This document shows positions 24,985-35,900 of a stretch of 64,000 nucleotides of DNA, one piece after another (position 1 is the first letter of the stretch; the number at the start of each line of letters is the position of its first letter). The notes below the pieces were generated by a model. It was given only the letters and a program-made list of their open reading frames with translations, was not told where the DNA came from and did not search any database. Position numbers and translations under genes: made by a program. Source of the stretch: Candidatus Falkowella caecavicola (GTDB taxonomy: Bacteria; Bacillota; Clostridia; Oscillospirales; Ruminococcaceae); the NCBI GenBank assembly GCA_904420125.1, contig CAJFUK010000008.1, positions 1-64,000 on the forward strand, written 5' to 3'.

Positions 24985-26523
24985 TTAGCTGAACTGCCAG
25001 TAGTCTATGCTCATAGCGTCGCTGCAGACAAAAAACAGGTCATGTACGCCAGTGATTGCATCCAGCTCTACGGAAAATTCCTGGAAGGTATCGTCGCTTC
25101 CGGTAGGCGTTACCTCCAGATACCCCAGCGCATCCCCGTTTTGATTCTCAGAGCAGATCTTGATGACCCCGCCCTTTTCAGAGGCGATACTGGCGGTAAA
25201 TCGGACTGCGCCTTCAGCGCCGAAATCTACGCCCGACAGGCCAATCCATGCACCCGGTTCGTCTGCAACGGCAGCCATGTTCATCTCTCCGAAGGCTTCG
25301 CTTGGGATCGCCAGCTTTTTGGTGGAGATCCGGGCTGACCAGGCCATCGTTTCCGCTTCGATCCGTTTAAAGGGATTCAAATATTCGACCTGATGAACGC
25401 CGTCCTCGGTACCGAAGATTTCGGTGATCTGTCCGGTGGTTTCATCCACGACGGCCTCATCGACATGTACAGAGCGGTAACCGCCGGTCACTGCCTGGCG
25501 CTTTTCCAGCAGGGTTGTATGATAGAAAAGATACCAGTTTCCTTTGACTTTGGTGAGAATATGGTGGTTATTGCTGTAGCCGAATCCAAATTTGCCGGGG
25601 TTTTGGAAAATAGAACCCACCGTTTCAAACGGCCCCATCGGGTTTTCACTTTCCATGACAATAATCTCTGCCGCACCAAATGCTGCATTTTCCCAGTTGG
25701 AGCAATAGCTGTAGTAATATTTATCCCCGATCTTGTTAATGCCGCTGTCTTCAAAGAACCAGGGCGCATCAATCAGTTTTGCTTCCCCAACCACGCTGAC
25801 CATATCGTCTCCCAGCTGGATTACCCGCGCGGACATCGGATGTTCAGAGTTGTTGTCAATGGTTCCACCGCCGTAATACAGATAGGCCTTTCCGTCGTCA
25901 TCGACCAGCACGGCCGGATCAAACGGAGCGGGTACATCCGTGCCGCCTGGGGTGCTTCGGTCAACCAGGGATTTTCCGATCGGGTCACTCCAGGGACCGG
26001 TCGGGCTTTCCCCCTGAATCACGCCGACACCGTTGCCGGAGTTGGAAAAATAAACAAAAAATTGATCCTTACCATCAATATTCTTCACGGCGACAGCCGG
26101 CGCCCAGGAGTTCCAGATCCACGGTGCAACGCCGTCTTCGGTGCCGACCTGGATCACGCCATGATCGGTCCAGTTGACCATATCCTCGGTTGAGGTGACA
26201 TTCAGCGTATAAATGGTCCCATACCCGTTCTGCTTATAGCCGCCGTTTTCGTCATATTCGATCAGGTCGTTGGTCGAATAAACATACACCCGGCCGTTGT
26301 ATTCAATCGCCCAGGGATCGGCCGAATACCGCTGGACCATGATGGGGTTATGCTCGGTTTTTAATTTATACGAGTAAGGCAGGTTGATACCCGCAAACAG
26401 TTCTTCATATGCTTTGGTCATATTTTGTTCCTCCATTTTGCTGATTCCGTACCAAACCGCGGGGACAGCAACCGCCAGCACGCAGGCCAGTATCGGAAGA
26501 ATTATTTTTTTCTTTTTCATCAT
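24985..26523 (-). CDS. GH43 glycoside hydrolase with C-terminal carbohydrate-binding domain
   Basis: 512 residues. A lysine-rich start and one hydrophobic helix (ILPILACVLAVAVPAVWYGI, 8-27) act as signal or membrane anchor. The five-blade propeller of GH43 follows: the catalytic base Asp69 in RYSADPWAIEYNG, a second Asp in FDPAVLVDDDGKAYLYYGG, and the acid Glu in WFFEDSGINKIGDKYYYSYC. The last 130 residues (starting ERIEAETMAW-like RIEAETMAWSARI) are a CBM6-type beta-sandwich ending in the usual tail IDYW. Expected to cut arabino- or xylo-oligosaccharides outside the cell. AGGAG lies before ATG. It follows the zinc-ribbon gene on the same strand at 278 bases. Confidence 0.9.
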   Translation of the reverse strand: MMKKKKIILPILACVLAVAVPAVWYGISKMEEQNMTKAYEELFAGINLPYSYKLKTEHNPIMVQRYSADPWAIEYNGRVYVYSTNDLIEYDENGGYKQNGYGTIYTLNVTSTEDMVNWTDHGVIQVGTEDGVAPWIWNSWAPAVAVKNIDGKDQFFVYFSNSGNGVGVIQGESPTGPWSDPIGKSLVDRSTPGGTDVPAPFDPAVLVDDDGKAYLYYGGGTIDNNSEHPMSARVIQLGDDMVSVVGEAKLIDAPWFFEDSGINKIGDKYYYSYCSNWENAAFGAAEIIVMESENPMGPFETVGSIFQNPGKFGFGYSNNHHILTKVKGNWYLFYHTTLLEKRQAVTGGYRSVHVDEAVVDETTGQITEIFGTEDGVHQVEYLNPFKRIEAETMAWSARISTKKLAIPSEAFGEMNMAAVADEPGAWIGLSGVDFGAEGAVRFTASIASEKGGVIKICSENQNGDALGYLEVTPTGSDDTFQEFSVELDAITGVHDLFFVCSDAMSIDYWQFS

Positions 26524-26801
26524 AAACTCCTGTTCTGCCGCCGCGCCTTTTCCATACAGCGAGGCGGTTTATGTAGTGGTAAGGCGGACGCGGGCGCTAT
26601 GCGGGCCAAACGGCAAACCCACCGGTTGGCGGGCATCCGGGTATCCGGGAGACCGGACTGCTGTTTGGCGCATGGGCGCGGAGAAAATGGAAAACCGCAA
26701 AGATGGGCAGGATGAGACAGCAGAAATCCGGAAAAGTGGAAAGACAGGGCGTATGGAAAAGGGGAAAATCAAAAAAGAAAAAACAGGAAAACGGACGGGG
26801 A

Positions 26802-28790
26802 TCAGGGTCTGGGGGCCATTCCGTCCAGCAGCACAGGGGTCAGCCACTGGTGTTCCAGCAGCAGGTTGAACAGCTCCCAACCGTTCCGGAGCTGTTCCAG
26901 TTCGGTTTCCGAGAGCCTGTAGGATTTGGTTTCCTGCAGGCCATAGAATTTGATACGCACATCCTCGTTTTTTTCGATCTCCGACATCAGGCTGTACAGG
27001 TCCTGCCAGAAAAGCTCACTGGAGTCAAACAGGTGCACAACCGGCAGATAATGCAGAAATTCGTCATCTTCCGTGACCAGGACATTGATATCGGAGAGTG
27101 GGGGATACCAGGTTTCCTGTTCTCTGCCAAAATCAAACGTGATTCGGTCAAAATAAAACGGTTCGGAATCCTGAAAGCCGGTAATCAGCAAAAATATCGG
27201 AATGTTGTTAAACAGCAGAAGGCGCGGTTCAGTATGGCGGGTGTCATCAATATGATACTTTTTCGGCGTATCGGAGGCTATCGACAGCCAGTATGCGTTA
27301 TCGCCCGCATCTTCATAGACAAAGGTCGGTTTGAGCATTTCCAGTCGGCACCAGTCCCAGAGGATATCCGGATTTTCCGAATTTTCCGGATTTGTTCTGT
27401 ACAGATCATCCTGCACCGCCAGGACATTGGCGTCCCGCAGCGTTGCCGCTGCGCCGGTCGTGTCCCCGTTGGCCAACTGCTGCTCGACCTGCCCGCGCAG
27501 GTCGTCGACATATAAGGCGCTGACCTCTGTTCGGATCTCGCGGAGGCTGGGCAGGATCGGCATATCTTCCGGCAGATTGTATACCAGATCAACCGCGCCG
27601 TGCAGATCCCCGGCACTGATCCTTTTTTCCGACTCGGTCAGGAGATAATTGTCGAGTTCATAGAACAGATCCAGCCGTTTGTCGGTAATTTCCTGAGAGT
27701 TCAATTCCAAAGGCACCTGCGTGAGCTCCAGATAAGCCCCAAGCAGGTCCCCGGCCGCCAGTTTTTCGTCAGCCATGGAGATAAAAACCCGACAGATCTT
27801 TGTTTCCATCTCCTGCCGGACGCTGGTTTCAAACAGATACGCCGGATGCTGGTTCAACGCCAGGAACGCGCCGTTTGGATCCCCGTTTTCCAGCACTTCT
27901 TCCGCCTGCCGGATGACCTCCTGCTGGGCGTTTTTCTGTATTTCCTGCTTGCGGAGGGTGGATGATTCCTGCCGGACGGAATTCGGGATTTCATCGAGGG
28001 CGTACCAGGCATCCAGAAAACGCCCTTCTTCCACAAGGCCTTCCGCTTTATCCAGCGCTTCCTGATTGAGGATATCGGAAATTTCAGCGATTCCCTGCCT
28101 GGACTTTTCATAGGTGTTCGGATCCTGGCTGCTGATTTCCCGATATACTTCCAGCGCTTCCAGATAACGCGCTGCCTTCTTCAGCCCATCCGCTTCGATC
28201 AAAGCGGCGCGGTCCTCGGAGATCTGTTGAAGCACGGTTTCTGCCTGCTCGCAGTCGTAGTCCCAGCCTCTAGAAAAGAAAGGCTCAATGGCCTCTACCC
28301 GTTCGTTGGCCTCATCCAGAGAAATGGTTCCCTGCTGGCAGGCTTCCAGCGTTTCCTTCAGATAGGCATCGACAAGCTCCCGTTCATACCGCCAGAGGGA
28401 TCCGGTGGCAGACTGCCTCTGAATGGCATACGCCTGCTCAAAGTCTCCCCTGGCAAAGGCGCGTTCAAAGCGTGAGGTGGGGGAAAAGAACAGCAGGAGA
28501 AAAATACCGACGGCCAGTACCACAACAATGCCGATCAGAAGACAAAGCCACCGCGGCCACCGCTTGGGCGGTGGGGCCTGGTCAGGCTGGTTGGTTTGGA
28601 TGGATGGACTGGGCTGGCCGGGAGGACTTTGCGGTGGAGACGACTGAGCCAACTGAAAACCGCATTGAGCACAGTATCTGGTCCCGCAGCTGACAGCGCC
28701 GCAGTTTGGACAGGTTGTACTATTAGTATTATTTGTGTTGCTTATACTGCTTGTATCATTTGCGTGATGCGTATGTTGGGTGCTTTGCAT
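26802..28790 (-). CDS. Zinc-ribbon membrane protein with long helical extracellular part
   Basis: 662 residues. After a polar Asn/Ser/Thr-rich start (1-25), one zinc ribbon is formed by CPNCGAVSCGTRYCAQCGFQ. A Pro/Gln-rich linker and one transmembrane helix (about 82-105, LCLLIGIVVVLAVGIFLLLFF) follow. Residues 110-440 are repeated alpha-helical hairpins with recurring patterns such as LVEEGRFLDAWYALDEIP and LANGDTTGAAATLRD, TPR-like. The last 170 residues look mixed alpha/beta. AAAGGAG lies nine bases before ATG. The architecture (cytoplasmic ribbon, helix, outside solenoid) parallels the protein at 16829. Function unknown. Confidence 0.7.
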   Translation of the reverse strand: MQSTQHTHHANDTSSISNTNNTNSTTCPNCGAVSCGTRYCAQCGFQLAQSSPPQSPPGQPSPSIQTNQPDQAPPPKRWPRWLCLLIGIVVVLAVGIFLLLFFSPTSRFERAFARGDFEQAYAIQRQSATGSLWRYERELVDAYLKETLEACQQGTISLDEANERVEAIEPFFSRGWDYDCEQAETVLQQISEDRAALIEADGLKKAARYLEALEVYREISSQDPNTYEKSRQGIAEISDILNQEALDKAEGLVEEGRFLDAWYALDEIPNSVRQESSTLRKQEIQKNAQQEVIRQAEEVLENGDPNGAFLALNQHPAYLFETSVRQEMETKICRVFISMADEKLAAGDLLGAYLELTQVPLELNSQEITDKRLDLFYELDNYLLTESEKRISAGDLHGAVDLVYNLPEDMPILPSLREIRTEVSALYVDDLRGQVEQQLANGDTTGAAATLRDANVLAVQDDLYRTNPENSENPDILWDWCRLEMLKPTFVYEDAGDNAYWLSIASDTPKKYHIDDTRHTEPRLLLFNNIPIFLLITGFQDSEPFYFDRITFDFGREQETWYPPLSDINVLVTEDDEFLHYLPVVHLFDSSELFWQDLYSLMSEIEKNEDVRIKFYGLQETKSYRLSETELEQLRNGWELFNLLLEHQWLTPVLLDGMAPRP

Positions 28791-28986
28791 GTATTTCCGC
28801 TCCTTTCATTGGATCAGACTACCCGCGGTTGATTGCCATAGAAAAAGCCCTTCTATAGCAGCTATCTCCATTATACTGTCAGTCAATGGAAGATGCAAGT
28901 TGTTTCTACAAATTTTCCTATATTATTCTATTGGGACGGTGACGAAAATGTATAAAATCGTTTTGACATTTTGTACGAAAAAAGCA

Positions 28987-29015
28987 TTTACAGGAAGATA
29001 TTTTTATGATATTAT
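28987..29015 (+). promoter_or_regulatory. Promoter of the cytochrome operon
   Basis: TTTACA (28987-28992), 17-base spacer, TATTAT (29010-29015), 36 bases before the first start codon. An upstream TTGACA at about 28963 lacks a good -10. Confidence 0.6.
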
Positions 29016-29051
29016 CTAGTATGTATCTGTTGGGTTTAAAGGGGAAGAGCT

Positions 29052-29933
29052 ATGAATCAAGGTCAAAATCGAGGTGCTTGGCAAAACAGGGTTTTTCAGA
29101 TTTCTGTCTGGATTACAATCGCTATGACGGGAATTTTGCTGGTGCTGGCCGGGTTGCAGGTATTCCGGCAGGAACAAATGCAGACGTTTTCCTTTGCCAA
29201 CGGGTTTATTCTGACTTTATTTGTGCTGTTTTCTGCGGCGCAGGCAGTTTGCCTGCTGACACGCAAGCTACAACTCAAGCAGCTTGGTTTTTTCTTAGCC
29301 CATGCCGGGATTTTGGCATTTTTGCTGGGCAGCTTATTATTTTATGTATGGGGAGACACGGTTTATGCCTGGATTCCGGTCAACGGGACGTCCTATAACA
29401 GCGTACAGCGGGAGGACGGCAGCCTGCTGGATCTGGGATTCGATATTCAGGTGAATGATTTTACAGTCGAAAAATATGAGCCGGTTTGGGATCTGTATGA
29501 ACAAACAGAAAACGGTTGGGAGAAAACAGGCACGGATTTTGCTTTGCAGGATGGGCAGGTGGATTTTGGCCCATACGGTGTTTGGCCTCAGGCTGATTTG
29601 ATGGAAAACGGCACTTATCTGAATCAAATCCTGTTAGATGACAGGCATCTGGCCGTTTGCAGGCAGGCGGATCGTTATTATGAGGCCGGCATTGTACTAT
29701 ATGAACCGGGCGTGAAGGAGCCGCGTCAGGTTTCTCTGGCTGTAAACCACACCGCCCGCGCCGGGGATTTTAAAATTTATCTGATGGGGTATGATCCGGC
29801 CAGTCAGGACAGCATCCAGGTTTTATTTAAAAAGGATCCGGGCGAGTGGATTTCCGTGGCCGGGATTGCAGCGATGATTGTCGGTATCTTTATGCTCTGT
29901 ATTTTCCGCGGCAGAAAGGCGGTGGAGAAATGA
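29052..29933 (+). CDS. resB: ResB/CcsB-type cytochrome c maturation protein
   Basis: 293 residues, short for ResB (commonly 400-550) because the extracellular domain is reduced. Three N-terminal transmembrane helices (about 17-37, 50-70, 77-98), an exported beta-rich domain (100-255) and one C-terminal helix (about 265-288) match the ResB layout. The conserved look of helix 3 (LGFFLAHAGILAFLLGSLLF) includes the histidine typical of ResB/Ccs1. With CcsA it forms the system II synthase that attaches haem to CXXCH motifs outside the membrane. AAAGGGGAAGAG precedes ATG. First gene of a four-gene operon; overlaps ccsA by 4 bases. Confidence 0.82.
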   Translation: MNQGQNRGAWQNRVFQISVWITIAMTGILLVLAGLQVFRQEQMQTFSFANGFILTLFVLFSAAQAVCLLTRKLQLKQLGFFLAHAGILAFLLGSLLFYVWGDTVYAWIPVNGTSYNSVQREDGSLLDLGFDIQVNDFTVEKYEPVWDLYEQTENGWEKTGTDFALQDGQVDFGPYGVWPQADLMENGTYLNQILLDDRHLAVCRQADRYYEAGIVLYEPGVKEPRQVSLAVNHTARAGDFKIYLMGYDPASQDSIQVLFKKDPGEWISVAGIAAMIVGIFMLCIFRGRKAVEK

Positions 29934-30697
29934 TGGCTGTCTTACTCAAAATCATCATCCTCTGCGCGGCGCTGGGATATCTTCTCTCCGCGGTTCTGTA
30001 TTGGAGAAGAAAAAATAAAGCTGCCTTTATTCTGCATGGGGCAGCATGGATTCTTAACGGCACGGTGATTCTGGTCAATTGGGTCATCAATGGGTATATG
30101 CCGTTTGTCAGCATGTACCAGGTGCTGACCTTTCTTTCTTTTTGCTTTACCCTATCGGCACTGTATATGCATTTTATCCGGAAGCAAGGCTGGCTGTTTC
30201 CCTATTTCAGCCTCTGTTCCGGCATCATTATGACCGGCGTTTTCTGGATGGACGCAAGCCTTGTCTGGCATTTTGCTCCGGCACTTCAGTCGGTCTGGTT
30301 TTTGCCCCATGTGTTCAGCTATATGCTGTCTTATACGCTCTGCGCGGTTTCTTTTGTCCTTACGCTGGTTCGGCTGATCCGCCGGAAAGAACAGGAGAAG
30401 ATGGAACGGGGCGTTTATGACACGGTTTGCCTTGCCTACCCCTTCATGACCGCCGGGATGCTCTTCGGCGCTTTGTGGGCAAATGAAGTATGGGGGCACT
30501 TCTGGAGCTGGGATCCCAAGGAAAACTGGTCTTTGGTGACCTGGCTTCTCTATGCGCTGTATCTTCACTGCCGTCGCCTTCCCAAATACAGGGGGCTGGC
30601 AACAGCGTGTATTATCATTGGCTTTGCAGCGCTCCTGATGACCTTCCTGGGAGTCAATTTCTTCGGCGCAGGCGCTTTGCACAGTTATACATCCTAA
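29930..30697 (+). CDS. ccsA: CcsA/ResC cytochrome c assembly protein
   Basis: 255 residues, about eight transmembrane helices. The haem-handling WWD motif is explicit: WGHFWSWDPKENWSLVTWLLY starting near residue 188. Flanking histidines occur in LPHVFSYMLSYTLCA and YLHCRRLPKYRG. This is the haem-transporting half of cytochrome c synthase system II. Translation is coupled to resB (ATGA overlap). CcdA and ResA thiol partners are not in the window. Because the only other genes in the operon encode CXXCH proteins, this pair appears dedicated to them. Confidence 0.93.
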   Translation: MMAVLLKIIILCAALGYLLSAVLYWRRKNKAAFILHGAAWILNGTVILVNWVINGYMPFVSMYQVLTFLSFCFTLSALYMHFIRKQGWLFPYFSLCSGIIMTGVFWMDASLVWHFAPALQSVWFLPHVFSYMLSYTLCAVSFVLTLVRLIRRKEQEKMERGVYDTVCLAYPFMTAGMLFGALWANEVWGHFWSWDPKENWSLVTWLLYALYLHCRRLPKYRGLATACIIIGFAALLMTFLGVNFFGAGALHSYTS

Positions 30698-30720
30698 CGA
30701 TTCTCAAAGGGGGAAAAGAG

Positions 30721-32916
30721 ATGGAGGAAAAGAATCCAAAAATCACGTCCAAAAAAGCGCTCCTGTTTACCGGGGGAGGAATCGCAGTCATTCTGGTCGC
30801 TTGCCTGATATGGCTGTTCGTCCGGCAAAACGGGCCGGTACAACCCGCTATTCAGCAGCAGGTCCTGCAGACCGTGCAGCATTACATATCGCCGACAGAG
30901 ATCAGCATATCAGACGGGTTTGCCTATACAGCAGATGCGACCCGCGGAATGGTGTATAAGACCAATCTGGCAACCGGCGCGCAGGAGGCAAGTTTTGAAG
31001 CCGGAGTCAGCATAAACGGTGTTTATGCCGCAGACGGAAACGTTTATGCGCTGGCCGGGGGACTGGACGGCCGGGTGATAAAGCTGGATACTTCCTTGCA
31101 ACAGGTTGCTGAAGCACAGGCTGGACACACGCCGGTGGAGATGCTGGCGGTGGACGGAAAACTCTATTTGGCGAACCGGTTTTCAAACACTGTAGGTGTT
31201 TATCATGCTGATTCTCTGGAACTGGAAAAGGAAATAGCAGTTTCCAGAGAGCCGATGGCTATGGCGGAGGCCGGGGGGATGATCTATGTCGCTTCCCATT
31301 TAAGCGAAGCACCGGCCAATGCCGAAGTAACGTCTGCCAGTATTACTGTGATTGATCCGGCTAAAGGAGAAGTGGTCAAAGAAATCCCATTGCTCAACGG
31401 GTCGGTCAATGTGAAAGATATCTGCGCATCGCCCGATGGAAAATATCTGTATACGGCGCATGTGTTGGCACGATATGCCTATCCAACCTCTCAGGTAGAC
31501 CGCGGCTGGATTGAAACCAACGCAGTCACGATTCTGGATGCGGAAACACAGGAGGTGCTGACCAGCGTTTTACTGGATGAAGTGGAACATGGTGCGGCGA
31601 ATCCCTGGGGAATCCGCTGCACGGACACGGCGCTGGTTGTCTCGCTGGCAGGTACCCATGAGGTGATGATCATTGATACGGCGATGCTTTTTGACAAAAT
31701 AGCTGCGGTCGAGGCCGGGCAGAATCAAAACGTAGATACGGTACTTGATATCCCGAACTATATTCCATTTTTGGATGGTGCGAGAACCCGTATCGAACTC
31801 GACGGACAGGGCCCCCGCGCGTTGGAGATCGCGGATGGCAAAGCCTATATCTGCCAGTACTTCACCGGCGATCTGGCGGTGCTGGACCTGGAGACACAGA
31901 CGGTGACTTCCTGCAGCCTCGGCGAACAGCCGGAACCGGATGACGTACGGAAAGGCGAGATCCTCTGGCATGATGCTTCCAACACCTATCAGCAATGGTT
32001 AAGCTGCTCCAGCTGCCATCCGGATGCGCGGATGGATTCGTTAAGCTGGGATGAGCTCAACGATGGGCTGGGAAACCCCAAAAGCACGAAGGGTTTGGTC
32101 TACTCCCACCGGACACCGCCCTGTATGGCGACTGGTGTAGCAGAAAATGGTGAGGAGGGTGTCAAAGGCAGCCCGAACGTTGTCATGACAGATGAGGAAT
32201 TTGCCTGCATGGACGCTTATCTCAAGTCCCTTGCGCCGGTGCCGAGCCCGATGCTCAACCGGGACGGCACGCTGACCGAAGAGGCGCTGCAGGGGAAAGA
32301 AATTTTTGAACAGGCCGGCTGTATCAGCTGCCATACCGGACCGAATTTTACCGATCAGAAAAGTTATCCTCCAACCGGCGTGGATCCGGTCGAGAACGGA
32401 TGGGAAAACCGGGATATGGATACGCCGACGCTGGTGGAGGTATGGCGGACCGGCCCGTGGCTGTTTGACGGACGCGTGGCGGATCTGCGGGAGGTTATTG
32501 AAATGAAGGCCGCGTCCAAGGATCTGACGGATGCGGAAAAAGACGCGTTGACGACCTATGTCGCTTCCATTGGCAGCGAAGGGGAAATCTACGGGGTTGT
32601 GCAGGTCCGCAGCCGTGCGGCAGACGGAAGTATGAACGCCAACACTCTGGAGCCGGGAGACACCATCTATGAATTTTCCTTCCGGAAACAGCAGGACGTG
32701 GATCAGGACGCTACGGCGACCTTCGTTCTCTATGATGCGAACGGCAAAGAACTGGCCAAACAGAATTTCCGCCTCAGGGACATGACCGCAGGAGATACCA
32801 TGGTATTTACCACGGAGATTCCCATTCCGGCCGACCTGGCGGACGGCGCTTATTATCAGATACAGATTACCGGGGATTCCGGAAGTCTTGCGACTGACTA
32901 TATCGTAACAAAATAA
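30721..32916 (+). CDS. Exported beta-propeller dihaem cytochrome c (MauG/CcP-like)
   Basis: 731 residues from ATG 30721 (AAAGGGGGAAAAGAG upstream). A signal anchor lies at about 12-33 (LLFTGGGIAVILVACLIWLF). Residues 50-400 are a YVTN/YncE-type beta-propeller with repeated blades (DGFAYTADATRGMVYKTNL, DGKYLYTAHVLARYA). The C-terminal part has two haem sites, C429-S-S-C-H433 and C534-I-S-C-H538. Between them and after lie segments of the MauG/cytochrome c peroxidase type (GLVYSHRTPPCMATG, DTPTLVEVWRTGPWLFDGRV). A further 100-residue beta domain ends the protein. It should be tethered outside the cell; it may be a peroxidase-like, sugar-oxidising or electron-relay protein. No axial-ligand assignment is possible here. 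Confidence 0.85.
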   Translation: MEEKNPKITSKKALLFTGGGIAVILVACLIWLFVRQNGPVQPAIQQQVLQTVQHYISPTEISISDGFAYTADATRGMVYKTNLATGAQEASFEAGVSINGVYAADGNVYALAGGLDGRVIKLDTSLQQVAEAQAGHTPVEMLAVDGKLYLANRFSNTVGVYHADSLELEKEIAVSREPMAMAEAGGMIYVASHLSEAPANAEVTSASITVIDPAKGEVVKEIPLLNGSVNVKDICASPDGKYLYTAHVLARYAYPTSQVDRGWIETNAVTILDAETQEVLTSVLLDEVEHGAANPWGIRCTDTALVVSLAGTHEVMIIDTAMLFDKIAAVEAGQNQNVDTVLDIPNYIPFLDGARTRIELDGQGPRALEIADGKAYICQYFTGDLAVLDLETQTVTSCSLGEQPEPDDVRKGEILWHDASNTYQQWLSCSSCHPDARMDSLSWDELNDGLGNPKSTKGLVYSHRTPPCMATGVAENGEEGVKGSPNVVMTDEEFACMDAYLKSLAPVPSPMLNRDGTLTEEALQGKEIFEQAGCISCHTGPNFTDQKSYPPTGVDPVENGWENRDMDTPTLVEVWRTGPWLFDGRVADLREVIEMKAASKDLTDAEKDALTTYVASIGSEGEIYGVVQVRSRAADGSMNANTLEPGDTIYEFSFRKQQDVDQDATATFVLYDANGKELAKQNFRLRDMTAGDTMVFTTEIPIPADLADGAYYQIQITGDSGSLATDYIVTK

Positions 32917-32940
32917 CCGGCAGGGAAAGGAGCGTACAGG

Positions 32941-35900
32941 ATGAATATACGAAAACAATACCGCGTGGTTTCCCTTTTGCTTTCCGTGGTTCTGCTGGTG
33001 GGGCTGATGCAGCCGGCGTGGGCGGCGGAGGAAGATGAAGAAGCAAAGGTGACGGTTTCCATGACGGAGGCCTCGGCGGAAGAACTTGGTTCCCTGCTGG
33101 ATTTTTCCCGGCAGTATATCGTTGCCAAACAGCGCCAGCTGGGCGGTTCTCATTATGCCTATACCGAGGGACTTAGCGATGAACAGGGGAGTCCGGACGG
33201 CAATGAGACCAATTATTATCCGGGATCCCAGCTTACCCTGCTGACCCTGGAAGAAAAAGACGGAAAGGTCCAGAAAACAGAAGAAGTCCTTTTGGAAAGT
33301 ATGGCGGGGGTTATCCGGGATCCGGATGTTTCACCGGACGGGACACGAGTCCTGTTTTCCTGGAAAAAGTACGGCCTGCAGGGAGATGATTTCCATCTTT
33401 ATGAGATGGATCTCCGTACGCGGGAGATTACCCAGCTGACTTTTGGACAGGGGCAGGCGGATTTTGAGGGCAAATATCTTCCTAACGGCAAGATTATTTT
33501 CAGCTCCTCCCGCATCATCCAGACAGTTGACTGTTTTATGACCCCGGTTTCCAACATGTATATCTGCAATGCCGACGGCAGTAATCCATATCGTGTGGGT
33601 TATGATCAGGTGCACACCACCTATCCGACCGTAACATCGGACGGACGGGTGATTTATACCCGCTGGGACTATAACGACAGAACCCAAATGTATATTCAGG
33701 GTGTATTCCAGATGCAGCCGGACGGCACCAATCAAACCGAAGTTTTCGGTAACGACAGCTGCTTCCCGACCACGCTGCTCCATACCAGAGAGATCCCGGG
33801 AGAGCCGTCCAAATACATCTCGATTGCCAGCGGCCACCATACCCTGCAAGCCGGGAAACTGGTCATTTTGGATACCTCGGTTGGACGTAATGATCCGGAC
33901 GCCGTGTCCTTCCCGTTCCCGGATTCCCAATCCAATAAGCTCGATCATGTGGACGGATACGGACAATCCGGCCCTTTATACAAATATCCGGTTGCCATCA
34001 ATGATCACGAGTTCCTGGTTTCTTACAGCCGGACCGGATGGGATGCCGCTTCCCAGAGAGACACGCCGTTCAGCATCTGTTATATGAATGCGCAGACCGG
34101 TGTGATTGAACCGCTCAGCGAGGCAACCGAGGTGTTGGATGCGGTCGTGGGCGCGTCTCAGATCGTGCCGGTGAAGACCCGCACTCTGACCGAACGGCCT
34201 TCTTCCGTCAATCAGGCGGTGGATACAGGCGTATTCTATCTCGGCAATGTCTATGAAGGAGAGGGAATGGAAGGCGTTGCGCCCGGGGAAGCCAAATACC
34301 TCCGTGTTGTTGCGCTGGAGTTCCGCAACAGTGCCATCGGCGCAAACCAGGGCCGCGGCACAGGCACCTCGGATCCCTATACCCCGGTTTCGACAGGAAA
34401 CGCTTCCTGGGACGTTAAACAGGTGCTGGGGATTATTCCACTCGAAGCAGACGGCTCAGCACTGTTTGAGGTGCCGGCCAACACGCCGGTTTATTTCCAG
34501 GTGCTGAATGCCGACGGAGAAATGATCCAGTCCATGCGAAGCTGGTCCACTTTGATGCCGAATGAAACCTTTTCCTGCGTGGGCTGCCATGAGGATAAAA
34601 ACACCGTTCCGCCGGTGCAGTCCGGCGTGACGGATGCGATGAAAAAGGGTGTGCAGAAGCTGCAGCCGGATCTCTGGATGGATGCGGATGCAGAAAATTA
34701 TGACCCTGCGCAGGCGGAAGGGTTCAGCTATCTGAAGGAAGTACAGCCGATTCTGGATCAGAGCTGTATTGAATGTCATAACGATCAGGCGCTTTCTTTT
34801 GAAGCCATCGGCGCGGATCCGTCCGGCCAGAAGATTGATACAACCAGAGAGCAGATCCCGCTGGTGGAATCCGGTGCGGAGGGTTGGACCTATACGGTCG
34901 AGAATAATCCGCTGCCGATCGGATGGCAGGATCCTGACTTCGATGATTCCGCCTGGGAAACTGGCAAGGCACCGTTCGGTACGCCGGATACGCCTCCGGG
35001 GGGATCTGAAACCACATGGAGCGGCAACAATCGGCTTTATATCCGCAAGACCTTTACGGTAGAAGATCTGGATGCGCTGCAGGGCGCCGCCTACTTTATG
35101 AATATCGCTTATGACGAGAGTCCGATCGTTTATTTGAACGGCGAGGTGATTTTCAGCGCGGACGGCTATATCACAGAATACCGTACGGAGAATATCACGG
35201 CTGCGGTTAAGAAGAACCTCCGGGAGGGAGAAAATCTGTTGGCTGTTTCCGTACAGAATACCTACGGCGGCCAGTTTATCGACATTGGTTTGTATTTGCA
35301 GGAGCCAGTGGTTTCTTCTACCGGTGCCCAGTTCTCTCTGGAGGGCGTGACGGTGCCGGGACAGCGTGAGAAAATGGATTATGTGCTTTCCTATCTGGTA
35401 TTGACCGGTTCTCAGAATACCGGCGTGCAGTATTTGGGTAATCCGGAGAATCAGTATATTCACTGGATCTCCTCCATGTCTGATTGTGCGATCATGGAGC
35501 CATATCAGACCGGTTCGACCCAGAGTCCCCTGATTCAGCGGCTGAAAGATGGCCATGGCGGACTCTCCGAAAAGGAAATTCAGACCATCGCGGCCTGGAT
35601 TGATCTGGCAGCACCTTTCCGGGGCAGTTATACGGAAAGCAACCGCTGGGGTGCAAACGAATGGCGCGAATATACCGAAAAATCCAACAAACGCGCTTTT
35701 TATGAGATGGAAGATGCCATGTCACGCCGGGATATGCTGGGACTCACCGATCCGCGGGAACTGACGATCACCTATCTGGATGATTTCGGCCTCGAGGACG
35801 AGACAGTCACTGGCAAAGGTCTGGTCCGGATGAATCGGGAACAGCCTTTCTATCTGGGTGAAACCATCCGTGTGACCCTTCCTGAAGGCGAGCATTATTT

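Noticed and set aside
32041-35556. Long minus-strand ORFs of up to 370 codons
   Set aside because: They are shadows of the two cytochrome genes and have no recognisable motifs.
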